From Lutimaribacter_A marinistellae (GTDB taxonomy: Bacteria; Pseudomonadota; Alphaproteobacteria; Rhodobacterales; Rhodobacteraceae), in NCBI RefSeq assembly GCF_042648365.1, contig NZ_JBHRXI010000006.1, positions 62,001 to 126,000 of the forward strand: DNA of 64,000 bases. The letters are read 5' to 3'. Made by a program: the position numbers and the translations under genes. Below the pieces are notes generated by a model that did not search any database, was not told the origin of the DNA, and saw nothing but the letters and a program-made list of their open reading frames with translations. Every line of letters starts with the position of its first letter. The first letter of the stretch is position 1. Of the stretch, positions 24,432 through 32,587 are shown piece by piece.

Positions 24432-25328
24432 ATGAACGGGGAGCTGAAAACGCAGCTGGGCGCGCTGCGCGACGCGCAGGACAGCCGCGCAAGCATCGGG
24501 TTCGTGGAAACAGCCGCGCCATCGGTGCGCCTGTTCTGGTCCGATGCGCCGGTCGCCCGCGCACCGCTGAGCTATGCGCCCGGCATCGCGGTTATCGTCT
24601 CGGGCTGCAAGGTCGGTTACTTTGATGAGCGACGGATCGAGTACGGACCGGGGCAGTATCTTGCCGTGGGTTTGCCGCTGTACTTCGAATGCGAGACCAT
24701 AGCCACGAAAGAGGACCCGCTGATCGGGATTTTCATGAGCGGCGAACCTGAGATGCTTCTCGGTCTTGCCGGGGATCTGGCGGCGCATGACCTGCCGGCC
24801 TTGCCGGCAAAGCCCGGTCTCGGCATCGAACCGCTAACCATGCCAGGGGCCATGCTGGATGCGGTCACGCGCCTTGTTCGCCAGTTGCTGACCCCCGCCG
24901 AGACCGCCGTTCTGTCACCGGGCACGTTGAGGGAAATCTTCTTTCATGCCCTTCTTGACCGGCACGGCCGCGCACTGCTGAGCCAACTTTCCGGCGACAG
25001 GCCCGAAGCGCGGATCGCGCGTGTCCTGCGCGACCTCGAAGCCGCGCCGGAGAGCTTTCCCGGTGTGAACGATCTGGCAAAGGCCGCCGGAATGAGTGCC
25101 GCGTCTTTTCATCGCCACTTCAAGGCGGTGACGGGCCTGCCGCCCTTGCAATACCTCAAGCGCAAACGTCTGATGCAGGCCAAGAGCCTGCTGGTTCACA
25201 ACAATCTCGGCGTCGCAGAAACCGCACATGCGGTGGGATATGCCAGCGCCGCCCAGTTCAGCCGGGACTTCAGCTCTTTCTTTGGACTGCCGCCCAGCAT
25301 GGCGGCGGACACGGCCTATCCGGCCTGA
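24432..25328 (+). CDS. AraC-family transcriptional regulator
   Basis: A 298-residue regulator counted from ATG 24432 (AAAGGGA upstream); ATG 24396 would add 12 residues. The first ~180 residues are an AraC_N-type cupin sensor (PGIAVIVSGCKVGYF, GPGQYLAVGLP) and the last ~100 carry two HTH motifs (LAKAAGMSAASFHRHFKAVTG and VAETAHAVGYASAAQFSRDF). Probably activates the divergent Cys-hydrolase gene. A perfect 15-bp palindrome (24367-24381) lies between the two but could be chance. Confidence 0.92.
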   Translation: MNGELKTQLGALRDAQDSRASIGFVETAAPSVRLFWSDAPVARAPLSYAPGIAVIVSGCKVGYFDERRIEYGPGQYLAVGLPLYFECETIATKEDPLIGIFMSGEPEMLLGLAGDLAAHDLPALPAKPGLGIEPLTMPGAMLDAVTRLVRQLLTPAETAVLSPGTLREIFFHALLDRHGRALLSQLSGDRPEARIARVLRDLEAAPESFPGVNDLAKAAGMSAASFHRHFKAVTGLPPLQYLKRKRLMQAKSLLVHNNLGVAETAHAVGYASAAQFSRDFSSFFGLPPSMAADTAYPA

Positions 25329-25339
25329 TGCGCAGCCTG

Positions 25340-26287
25340 TCAGAACAGTCCCGGTCTCGCCCGGAAGGGATCGAGGCTGCGCAGGAACAGATCCTCGAAT
25401 TCCAGAGCGATCATCGAGACCGGCGAGAGGCGCGAGCGCAGGATATCGAGATTATGCACGACCCGCGGAAAGAAAGGGCGGGAAACGAGCCCGGTCCAGG
25501 CGTATTCGGCGGCGTCTAGTTCGCTGACGATGGAGACGCCGATGCCGTCGGCCACCAAGCGGCAGGCGGTACCGAACTGGCGCGTCTCTACCCCGCCCTT
25601 GGGGGTCACGCCGCATTGTTCGAATGCCGTCATCACCTCGGTATAGAACGGATCGTCGCGCAGCGTATGGATCAGCCGGTCGGAGCGCAGGTCGGCCGGA
25701 ACGATTTCGGCCTTGTCGGCCGCGGCATGTCCGGGTGGCAGGATACAGGCGGTCCGCATGTTGACGCGGGTGGCGTCCACCGCAGGGTGGCCCGCGAAAT
25801 AGGCGGTCAGCGCGAGATCGCATTCGCCCCTGACGATCCAGTCGAGGATCCGTTCGGGGCGGTCGGGTTCCAGCGTGACCTCGACATTCGGGCGCTGTTC
25901 GAGGAACCGGGCCAGCACACCCGGCAAATGCACGGTCGCAAAGCCGGGCAGGCAGGCGATGCGCAGGTGCCCTGCCTGCCGGTCCGAGATGTCGCGGGAC
26001 AATTGCTCGAACCCTGCCGCCGATTGCAGGACGCGCCCGGCCTCGGTCAGCAGCAGCCGCGCCTCGGCGGTGGGTGTCACCTGCGCGCCGTCGCGGTCGA
26101 ACAGGCGCACGCCGACAGAATCGGACAGGGTAGCGATCAGGCGGCTGACCGCAGGCTGCGACTTGCCCAGAAGCGCCGCCGCGCGCGTGAAGCTGCCCGC
26201 CTGCACGACCGCCTGAAACGCCTCGAGCTGTGTCAGGCTGATGCGGGTGCTGCGCAGCGATGCGCCGGGGGCAGGATCGTCGATCAT
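25340..26287 (-). CDS. LysR-family transcriptional regulator, divergent from ugp operon
   Basis: A 315-residue regulator with HTH at about 15-75 (AAALLGKSQPAVSRLIATLS) and LysR substrate domain from about 105. The start at 26287 is preferred over 26302 because the latter falls inside a perfect palindrome that looks like the operator. It lies next to ugpBAEC in divergent orientation and so is the probable regulator of glycerol-3-phosphate uptake, in place of or in addition to PhoB. Confidence 0.92.
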   Translation of the reverse strand: MIDDPAPGASLRSTRISLTQLEAFQAVVQAGSFTRAAALLGKSQPAVSRLIATLSDSVGVRLFDRDGAQVTPTAEARLLLTEAGRVLQSAAGFEQLSRDISDRQAGHLRIACLPGFATVHLPGVLARFLEQRPNVEVTLEPDRPERILDWIVRGECDLALTAYFAGHPAVDATRVNMRTACILPPGHAAADKAEIVPADLRSDRLIHTLRDDPFYTEVMTAFEQCGVTPKGGVETRQFGTACRLVADGIGVSIVSELDAAEYAWTGLVSRPFFPRVVHNLDILRSRLSPVSMIALEFEDLFLRSLDPFRARPGLF

Positions 26288-26295
26288 GCCCGCCG

Positions 26296-26310
26296 ATAAC
26301 ATGATGTTAT
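26296..26310. promoter_or_regulatory. Perfect 15-bp palindrome, LysR-type operator
   Basis: ATAACAT-G-ATGTTAT has the ATAA-N7-TTAT shape of LysR recognition sites and lies 9 bp before the LysR start at 26287, as expected for an autoregulatory site. Confidence 0.6.
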
Positions 26311-26329
26311 GAGCAGCGTCAAAAGAACT

Positions 26330-26344
26330 TCATTTGAAACATGA
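26330..26344. promoter_or_regulatory. Second LysR-type half-dyad upstream of ugpB
   Basis: TCAT-N7-ATGA, centred 34 bp from the palindrome at 26296-26310 and 90 bp before ugpB. Paired recognition and activation sites at this kind of spacing are usual for LysR activators. Confidence 0.45.
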
Positions 26345-26433
26345 GGTGCTTCCCGCTTTCTATGCCACATCGCGCGATACCGCGCGACCGAGACACCACC
26401 ACGGACATCTTGTCTAACGGGAGAAAACGAGAC

Positions 26434-27744
26434 ATGACCCTGCATCGCACCGCCACTGCACTGGCTGCCCTGCTGACCACCGCCGCCGTTCCGGCGCTGG
26501 CGCAAACCGAGATCCAGCTCTGGCACGCAATGGGCGGAACCCTTGGCGAGAAGGTCGAGGAAATCGCCAACGGTTTCAACGAAAGCCAGGACGAATTCAC
26601 CGTCGTGCCCACCTACAAGGGCAACTATACCGAGAACATGACCGCAGCGATCGCCGCCTTCCGTGCGGGCGAGCAGCCGCATGTCGTGCAGGTCTTCGAG
26701 GTGGGCACCGCCACCATGATGGCCGCGAAGGGCGCCGTCCGCCCCGTTCAGGGCATGATGGAAGGCGCCAATATCGAATGGGATGCGGACGCCTACCTGC
26801 CTGCGGTGAAGTCCTATTACACCACGCCTGAAGGCGACATGCTGTCCCTGCCCTTCAACTCTTCGACCCCGGTCATGTGGTACAACAAGGACTTGCTGGA
26901 GTCTGCTGGCGTGACCGAAGTGCCCGGCACCTGGGATGAGATGTTCGCCGCGGCCGAGAAGCTGCAGGCCAACGGCCATGACTGCGCGTTCTCGTTCGGC
27001 TGGCAGTCCTGGGTCATGCTCGAGAACTACCTCGCGTGGCACGACCAGCCCGTCGGATCGAAGGAAAACGGCTTTGCCGGGTTCGACACCGAGTTCCAGT
27101 TTGCCGAAAGCGGAGACCTGACCAGCCTGCTGCAGCGCATCGCCGACAGCCAGGAGGATGGCACCTTCAAGTATGGCGGCCGCCGCGGTGACAGCCTGCC
27201 GCTTTTCGTGTCGGGCGAATGCGCGATGTGGATGAACTCCTCGGCCTATTATTCCGGGATCAAGGAGCAGGCCGAGTTCGCATTCGGTCAGGCCATGCTG
27301 CCCGTGAACACCGAGGCGCGTGACGCCGCCCAGAACTCGATCATCGGCGGCGCGACGCTGTGGGTTCTGGAAGGTCACGACGAGGCCGATTACCAGGGTG
27401 TGGCCGAGTTCTTCAACTACGTCTCGCTGCCCGAGGTCCAGGCCGACTGGCACCAGGCGACCGGTTACGTTCCGATCACCACTGCCGCCTATGAGCTGAG
27501 CCAGGAGCAGGGTTTTTACGAGAGCAACCCGGGCACCGACACGGCGATCAAGCAGCTGTCGCTGAACGAGCCGACCGCGAACTCCAAGGGCGTGCGTTTC
27601 GGTAACTTCGTCCAGGTCCGCGACGTGATCAACGAAGAGCTCGAAGCGCTGTGGGCAGGCGACAAGACCGCCGCCGAGGCGCTGAAGGCCGCACAGGAAC
27701 GCGGCAACCAGCTTCTGCGCGACTTCGAAGCCAGCAACGGCTGA
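26434..27744 (+). CDS. ugpB: sn-Glycerol-3-phosphate ABC transporter, periplasmic binding protein
   Basis: A 436-residue periplasmic binding protein. ATG 26434 follows GGGAGAAAA and opens a Sec signal (ALLTTAAVPALAQ, cleavage near 23). The mature start TEIQLWHAMGG and internal blocks (LPFNSSTPVMWYNKDLL, NSIIGGATLWV) match UgpB. It captures glycerol-3-phosphate or glycerophosphodiesters for the UgpAEC complex. First gene of ugpBAEC; an intrinsic terminator follows. No Pho box repeat (two CTGTCAT-like units) was seen upstream, while LysR-type dyads were. Confidence 0.95.
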   Translation: MTLHRTATALAALLTTAAVPALAQTEIQLWHAMGGTLGEKVEEIANGFNESQDEFTVVPTYKGNYTENMTAAIAAFRAGEQPHVVQVFEVGTATMMAAKGAVRPVQGMMEGANIEWDADAYLPAVKSYYTTPEGDMLSLPFNSSTPVMWYNKDLLESAGVTEVPGTWDEMFAAAEKLQANGHDCAFSFGWQSWVMLENYLAWHDQPVGSKENGFAGFDTEFQFAESGDLTSLLQRIADSQEDGTFKYGGRRGDSLPLFVSGECAMWMNSSAYYSGIKEQAEFAFGQAMLPVNTEARDAAQNSIIGGATLWVLEGHDEADYQGVAEFFNYVSLPEVQADWHQATGYVPITTAAYELSQEQGFYESNPGTDTAIKQLSLNEPTANSKGVRFGNFVQVRDVINEELEALWAGDKTAAEALKAAQERGNQLLRDFEASNG

Positions 27745-27765
27745 TCCACCCACAACCTGATTGAA

Positions 27766-27796
27766 GGGCGGTCCGGCCCGACCGGGCCGCCTTTTT
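27766..27796 (+). terminator. Intrinsic terminator between ugpB and ugpA
   Basis: GGCGGTCCGG / CCGGGCCGCC stem (10 pairs, one G-U), 5-nt loop, then TTTTT. Internal to the operon, so it should reduce but not abolish ugpAEC transcription. Confidence 0.8.
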
Positions 27797-27833
27797 CCAT
27801 TACCCAATTCCGTTACCCGACCGGAGCCCCGCC

Positions 27834-28718
27834 TTGCGCGCAAAGAGAGTTACCTTCCGGCATCGCTGGCTGCCCTACGCGCTGATCGCGCCGCAGATCA
27901 TCATCACGATCATCTTTTTCCTGTGGCCGGCAAGCCAGGCGATCTATCAATCCGTCCTGCGTCAGGATGCCTTCGGACTGCGGACCGAGTTCGTGGGAAT
28001 GGCCAATTTCGAACGGCTGTTCGGCGATCCGCTTTACCTTGAGAGCTTCTGGACCACGATGGCCTATAGCGCGATGGTCGCATCCTCGGGGATGTTGATC
28101 GCGCTCATTCTAGCGATCATGGCCGACCGGGTGATCCGGACTGCAACCGCCTATCGGACGCTGTTGATCTGGCCCTACGCGGTCGCGCCTGCGGTGGCCG
28201 GCGTACTGTGGTGGTTCCTGTTCAATCCCACGATCGGCATCGCGGCCTATGCGATGGACATGCTGGGCTATGACTGGAACCATTACCTCGACGGTGGCGA
28301 CGCCATGGCGCTGATCGTCATCGCGGCCACGTGGCGGCAGGTCAGCTACAACTTCCTGTTTTTTCTGGCCGGGCTGCAGGCGATCCCGAAATCGCTGACC
28401 GAGGCTGCCGCCATCGACGGGGCCGGGCCTGTGAAACGGTTCTGGTCGATCCAGCTGCCGCTGCTTTCGCCGACCGTGTTTTTCCTGATCGTCGTGAACG
28501 TGGTCTATGCCTTCTTCGAAACCTTCGGGGTCGTGCACGCCACCACCTCGGGCGGGCCGGGCAACGCGACGAACATCCTGGTCTACAAGGTCTGGCGCGA
28601 TGCGTTCGAGGGGCTGAACCTTGGCTCTTCGGCAGCGCAATCCGTCATCCTGATGGTGATCGTCATCGCGCTGACGGCGATCCAGTTCCGTTACATCGAA
28701 CGCCGGGTGGAATACTGA
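27834..28718 (+). CDS. ugpA: Glycerol-3-phosphate ABC transporter permease
   Basis: A 294-residue permease. The start is a TTG (27834) with GGAG upstream; the encoded MRAKRVTFRHRWLPY aligns with the N-terminus of E. coli UgpA. Many blocks are shared with UgpA (PYAVAPAVAGVLWWFLFNP, SYNFLFFLAGLQAIP, EAAAIDGAGP as the EAA loop). Six hydrophobic helices. Stop and ugpE start overlap (TGATG). Confidence 0.95.
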   Translation: MRAKRVTFRHRWLPYALIAPQIIITIIFFLWPASQAIYQSVLRQDAFGLRTEFVGMANFERLFGDPLYLESFWTTMAYSAMVASSGMLIALILAIMADRVIRTATAYRTLLIWPYAVAPAVAGVLWWFLFNPTIGIAAYAMDMLGYDWNHYLDGGDAMALIVIAATWRQVSYNFLFFLAGLQAIPKSLTEAAAIDGAGPVKRFWSIQLPLLSPTVFFLIVVNVVYAFFETFGVVHATTSGGPGNATNILVYKVWRDAFEGLNLGSSAAQSVILMVIVIALTAIQFRYIERRVEY

Positions 28719-29563
28719 TGATCGAGAACCGACCCATCTTGAACGTCGTTCAGCACGTCATCCTCATCATTGGCGTGACGATCTTCGTTTTTCCGATCTG
28801 GCTGGCCTTTGTCGCGTCAACCCACACCGCGCGCGAGGTCAATTCGGGCATACCGCTTTTGCCCGGCGACCAGTTGTTCGAGAATTACGCGCAGGTCCTG
28901 GGCGAAGGGCTGTCCAATGCCGGTGCGCCGCCTATCGGGTTGATGCTGTTCAACTCGTTCATCATGGCGCTGACGATCACCTTTGGAAAGATCGCCATAT
29001 CGCTGCTCTCGGCCTTTGCGGTGGTCTATTTCCGGTTTCCGTTCCGCATTCTGGCCTTCTGGACGATTTTCGTCACCCTGATGCTGCCGGTGGAGGTGCG
29101 GATCCTGCCCACCTACGAGGTCGTGGCGCAGCTTGGCATGCTCAATTCCTATGCCGGGCTTTCGATCCCCCTGATCGCCTCGGCCACGGCGACATTCCTG
29201 TTCCGGCAGTTCTTCATGACCATTCCGGAGGAGTTGACCGAGGCCGCAAGAGTCGATGGCGCGGGGCCAATGAAGTTCTTTCGCGATATCCTTGTCCCGC
29301 TGTCGCGCACCAACTTGGCGGCTCTGTTCGTGATCCTTTTCATCTATGGCTGGAACCAGTACCTGTGGCCGCTGCTCGTGACCACGGATGAAAGCTACTA
29401 CACCGTGGTGATGGGAATTCAGCGCATGGCCAATGCCGGTGAGGAACAACCGATGTGGAACCTCATCATGGCAACCGCGATCCTGGCCCTTCTGCCCCCC
29501 GTCGCCGTCATCATCGGAATGCAGCGCCTGTTCGTACGCGGCCTTGTCGAAGTCGAGAAATAA
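28718..29563 (+). CDS. ugpE: Glycerol-3-phosphate ABC transporter permease
   Basis: A 281-residue six-helix permease, partner of UgpA. The longer open frame begins inside ugpA; ATG 28718 overlaps the ugpA stop and begins the conserved protein (MIENRPILNVVQH). The EAA loop is TEAARVDGAGPMKFFRDI. Two bases precede the ugpC start after its stop. Confidence 0.95.
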   Translation: MIENRPILNVVQHVILIIGVTIFVFPIWLAFVASTHTAREVNSGIPLLPGDQLFENYAQVLGEGLSNAGAPPIGLMLFNSFIMALTITFGKIAISLLSAFAVVYFRFPFRILAFWTIFVTLMLPVEVRILPTYEVVAQLGMLNSYAGLSIPLIASATATFLFRQFFMTIPEELTEAARVDGAGPMKFFRDILVPLSRTNLAALFVILFIYGWNQYLWPLLVTTDESYYTVVMGIQRMANAGEEQPMWNLIMATAILALLPPVAVIIGMQRLFVRGLVEVEK

Positions 29564-29565
29564 CA

Positions 29566-30594
29566 ATGTCCGATATCCAGATCGAAAATGTCCGTAAGGT
29601 CTATCCAGGCAATGTCGAGGTGATCCCCGACCTTGAACTTTCCATTGCGGCGGGCGAGTTGTGCGTCCTTGTCGGGCCATCAGGCTGCGGCAAGTCGACC
29701 CTGCTGCGCATGGTGGCGGGGCTGGAGCCCATCACCGACGGGGAAATTCGCATTGGCGGGCGCCGGGTGAACGAGCTGGAGCCGGTCGAGCGTGACATCT
29801 CGATGGTGTTCCAGAACTACGCGCTCTATCCCCACATGTCGGTTTTCGACAACATGGCCTATGGGCTGCGCAACCGTGGCACTGCCAAGCCCGAGATCCA
29901 GCGACGGGTCCGGGAGGCGGCCCAGGTGCTGGGGCTGGAGGATTTCCTGCAACGCAAGCCGCGGCAATTGTCCGGCGGCCAGCGCCAGCGCGTCGCCATG
30001 GGCCGCGCGATCGTGCGCGACCCTGCGGCGTTTCTCTTCGACGAGCCGCTGTCAAACCTCGATGCAAAACTGCGGGTCAAGACAAGGGTCGAGATCCGCG
30101 ATCTGCAACAACGGCTGAAGACCACGGCGCTTTACGTGACGCATGACCAGCAGGAGGCGATGACCCTTGCCGACAAGCTGGTGGTGATGAATGCGGGCAG
30201 GATCGAACAGGTCGGCGCCCCGATGGAGGTTTACGCGAGGCCGGCCTCTCTGTTCGTGGCGGGTTTTATCGGCTCACCGCCGATGAACATCATTCCCGCA
30301 GATCGTGTGCCGGGGCTGGCGGCGCATGACACTGCATCGGCCGGCATGACGATCGGCGTGCGTCCCGAAGCCCTCATCGCCGACCCGGCCGGGCCTGTCG
30401 AGATGACGGTGCGGGTGGTCGAGCGGCTGGGCGCGACGTCGAACATTCACGGCATGTTGCCGGACGGGACGACAGAGGTGATTGCAAGTGTCACTGGTGA
30501 GACCGTTCCCGCGCCCGGCGACACGGCGCGCTTCGCAGCGGCCAAGGTCGATCTTCACCTGTTCGATGCAGAGGGTCGCCGCGTGTCGGAATAG
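29566..30594 (+). CDS. ugpC: Glycerol-3-phosphate ABC transporter ATP-binding protein
   Basis: A 342-residue ATPase with Walker A GPSGCGKST, signature LSGGQRQRVAMGRAIV, Walker B AFLFDEP and a MalK-like C-terminal regulatory domain (from about 235). Last gene of ugpBAEC; no ugpQ phosphodiesterase follows, unlike in E. coli. Ends 12 bp from the convergent receiver gene. Confidence 0.95.
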   Translation: MSDIQIENVRKVYPGNVEVIPDLELSIAAGELCVLVGPSGCGKSTLLRMVAGLEPITDGEIRIGGRRVNELEPVERDISMVFQNYALYPHMSVFDNMAYGLRNRGTAKPEIQRRVREAAQVLGLEDFLQRKPRQLSGGQRQRVAMGRAIVRDPAAFLFDEPLSNLDAKLRVKTRVEIRDLQQRLKTTALYVTHDQQEAMTLADKLVVMNAGRIEQVGAPMEVYARPASLFVAGFIGSPPMNIIPADRVPGLAAHDTASAGMTIGVRPEALIADPAGPVEMTVRVVERLGATSNIHGMLPDGTTEVIASVTGETVPAPGDTARFAAAKVDLHLFDAEGRRVSE

Positions 30595-30606
30595 ATATCA
30601 GGAGGG

Positions 30607-31017
30607 TCAGCCGACCCGGTGCCGGGCGTTATGGGCCGGCACCATTTCCTGCAGGAGGTCCTGAAGCGCGCCCTGGTCGAGCGGTTTGCGCAGGTATGGG
30701 GCATGCAGGTTTTCAGGGCCATTCTCGTACCGGGCCGGATCGTAGCCGGTCAGGAAGACGTAGGGAATGCCCAGCTCGGTCAGTCTTTCGGCCAACGGCA
30801 TGCTTGTTTCGGTCTTGCCGAGATTGACGTCGAGAATCGCGATATCGGGTGTTTCGTTCTCGATCGAGTCCAGCGCCTTGGCCACGCTGTTGAGGGGGCC
30901 TTCGGCGCGATAGCCCCAATCCTCCAGTGTCATGACGAGGTCCATACCGATGATGAGTTCATCCTCGACCACCAAGACCTTTGATTGCGAAGCCTCGCGC
31001 TGCACCACCATATCCAT
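30607..31017 (-). CDS. Stand-alone response regulator receiver protein
   Basis: A 136-residue single-domain receiver; ATG 31017 (AGGAA upstream) is preferred over an upstream ATG at 31113. The acidic pocket is E18-D19-E20 (VVEDE), the phosphorylation site Asp63 (AILDVNLG), with Thr90 and Lys111 (LRKPLD) as switch residues. There is no output domain, so it must act through a partner such as a kinase or phosphotransfer chain. Its sequence type (VLVVEDELIIGMDL) is the one often found with HWE/HisKA_2 kinases; such a kinase is encoded at 60787-61884 but far away. Confidence 0.88.
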   Translation of the reverse strand: MDMVVQREASQSKVLVVEDELIIGMDLVMTLEDWGYRAEGPLNSVAKALDSIENETPDIAILDVNLGKTETSMPLAERLTELGIPYVFLTGYDPARYENGPENLHAPYLRKPLDQGALQDLLQEMVPAHNARHRVG

Positions 31018-31327
31018 CGCTGTCTGTTCCTGCCCTGATTTTGCCGAGGCAACTGTTGCGCGCAAGGGTGCATCGCTGTTCGGCATCTGCGTAGCAAACT
31101 TGCAAATGCGCATACGGTTCCCGGCAGCGTGATTTCGTATCCGGACGGCCTACAATCAAGTGTCGCAACTTCGTACTGGAGCGGGTCGGCACGTCATCCG
31201 ACTTCGACCTTGACTTTGCGGCAGCACCAGTATCGCATTGCGGAACGCAATTCTGCAAAGCGCACCCAAACTGCGCGAGCAGAGGCCAATCCGGGGAAAA
31301 CCCCGAAACGACTCTGGGAGGAGACAT
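31018..31327. promoter_or_regulatory. Control region between receiver gene and TRAP operon
   Basis: 310 bp between divergent genes (214 bp if the receiver starts at 31113). It must hold both promoters. One perfect 15-bp dyad, ATTGCG-GAA-CGCAAT at 31237-31251, ends 76 bp before the TRAP binding-protein start and is a candidate GntR- or TetR-like operator; in a region this long one such dyad could arise by chance. No other structure seen. Confidence 0.4.
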
Positions 31328-32479
31328 ATGACAATCATGCGGACTTTCGTCCTTGCGGCAAGTGTAGCGGGCCTGGTCACGGGCACGGCCATCGCGCAGG
31401 AGACCACCGCCGAACTGCCACGGCAAATGTCCTGGACGGCCTATGACACCGGATCGGCGGGCTACAACCAGGCGGTTGCCATCGGGGCCGCGCTGCAAAA
31501 TGCACTTGGCGTGAACCTGCGCGTGCTGCCCGGCAAGAATGACGTTTCGCGGACCGAACCGCTTCGCCAGGGACGAGTACAGTTCTCGGCCACCGGTGTT
31601 GGCGGCAGCTTCATGGCACAGGAAGGTGCGTTCCAGTTCGGCGCCGAAAACTGGGGGCCGCAGCCGATCCGCGTGCTGATGGCCAATAACGGTGGCGCAA
31701 TCAACCTGGCCGTGGGTGTGGCAGGTGACATCGGTGTCGAAAGCTATAGCGACCTCAAGGGCAAGCGCGTTGCCTGGGTGGTGGGCGCGCCCGCACTCAA
31801 CGTCAATACCGAGGCCTATCTGGCCTATGGCGGGCTGACCTGGGACGATGTCGAGCGAGTCGATTTCGGCGGTTTCGGTGCGTCCTGGAAAGGCCTGATG
31901 GAAGGCCAGGTCGACGCGGCATTTGCCTCGACCAACTCGGGCATGGCGTATGAAGCGGCGACCAGCCCGCGTGGCCTGACATGGCCGCCGATCGATCCCG
32001 ACAATGCCGACGGACTTGGCCGGATGCAGGCGATTGCCCCCTTCTTCAGCCCGAACAAGGCCATCGTGGGCGCCAATATCGACGGCACCGACGGCTACCA
32101 GGGCGCGGGATATGCCTATCCGGTTCTGGTCGGCACCGCATCGACGGAAGAAGACCTTGCCTACAACATGACCAAGGCGATGGTCGAGCTGTTCGATGCC
32201 TATGCCGGTAATGCGCCGGGCATCAACGGCTGGGCGCTGGACAAGCAGGACATGACCTGGGTCGTCCCCTATCACGACGGTGCAATCCGCTACTACAAGG
32301 AAGCGGGCATGTGGAACGACGAGGCGCAGGCGCACAATGACGGCCTGATCGCCCGGCAGGAGGCGCTGCAAAAGGCGTGGGAAGAGCTTGCGGCCGAGGG
32401 TCCCGACAACTGGGACGAGGCATGGGCCACCAAGCGTCGCGAAGCACTCGAAGCCGGCGGTTTCGACGTCGTATTCTGA
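31328..32479 (+). CDS. TRAP transporter solute receptor, TAXI family
   Basis: A 383-residue periplasmic receptor. ATG 31328 follows GGGAGGAGA; signal peptide about 1-23 (VTGTAIAQ). The mature part carries the TAXI pattern: GSAGYNQAVAIGAAL, TEPLRQGRVQFSATGVGGSF and GKRVAWVVGAPALN. TAXI receptors bind organic acids or amino acids such as glutamate and hand them to a Na+-coupled fused permease, which is the next gene. A terminator separates the two. Confidence 0.93.
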   Translation: MTIMRTFVLAASVAGLVTGTAIAQETTAELPRQMSWTAYDTGSAGYNQAVAIGAALQNALGVNLRVLPGKNDVSRTEPLRQGRVQFSATGVGGSFMAQEGAFQFGAENWGPQPIRVLMANNGGAINLAVGVAGDIGVESYSDLKGKRVAWVVGAPALNVNTEAYLAYGGLTWDDVERVDFGGFGASWKGLMEGQVDAAFASTNSGMAYEAATSPRGLTWPPIDPDNADGLGRMQAIAPFFSPNKAIVGANIDGTDGYQGAGYAYPVLVGTASTEEDLAYNMTKAMVELFDAYAGNAPGINGWALDKQDMTWVVPYHDGAIRYYKEAGMWNDEAQAHNDGLIARQEALQKAWEELAAEGPDNWDEAWATKRREALEAGGFDVVF

Positions 32480-32502
32480 TCGTATCGACGTGATGGAAAC
32501 GG

Positions 32503-32529
32503 ACCCCGCGTGTTTCGCGCGGGGTTTTT
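32503..32529 (+). terminator. Intrinsic terminator between TAXI receptor and permease genes
   Basis: CCCCGCG / CGCGGGG stem (8 pairs with the flanking A-T), 7-nt loop, then TTTTT. Within the operon, like those after the binding-protein genes at 13747 and 27744. Confidence 0.8.
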
Positions 32530-32587
32530 CGACGCGGCGCGACAAGCAGCCATCAAAGGCAGGCGCCACCGAGGGAGGTCATGCATC

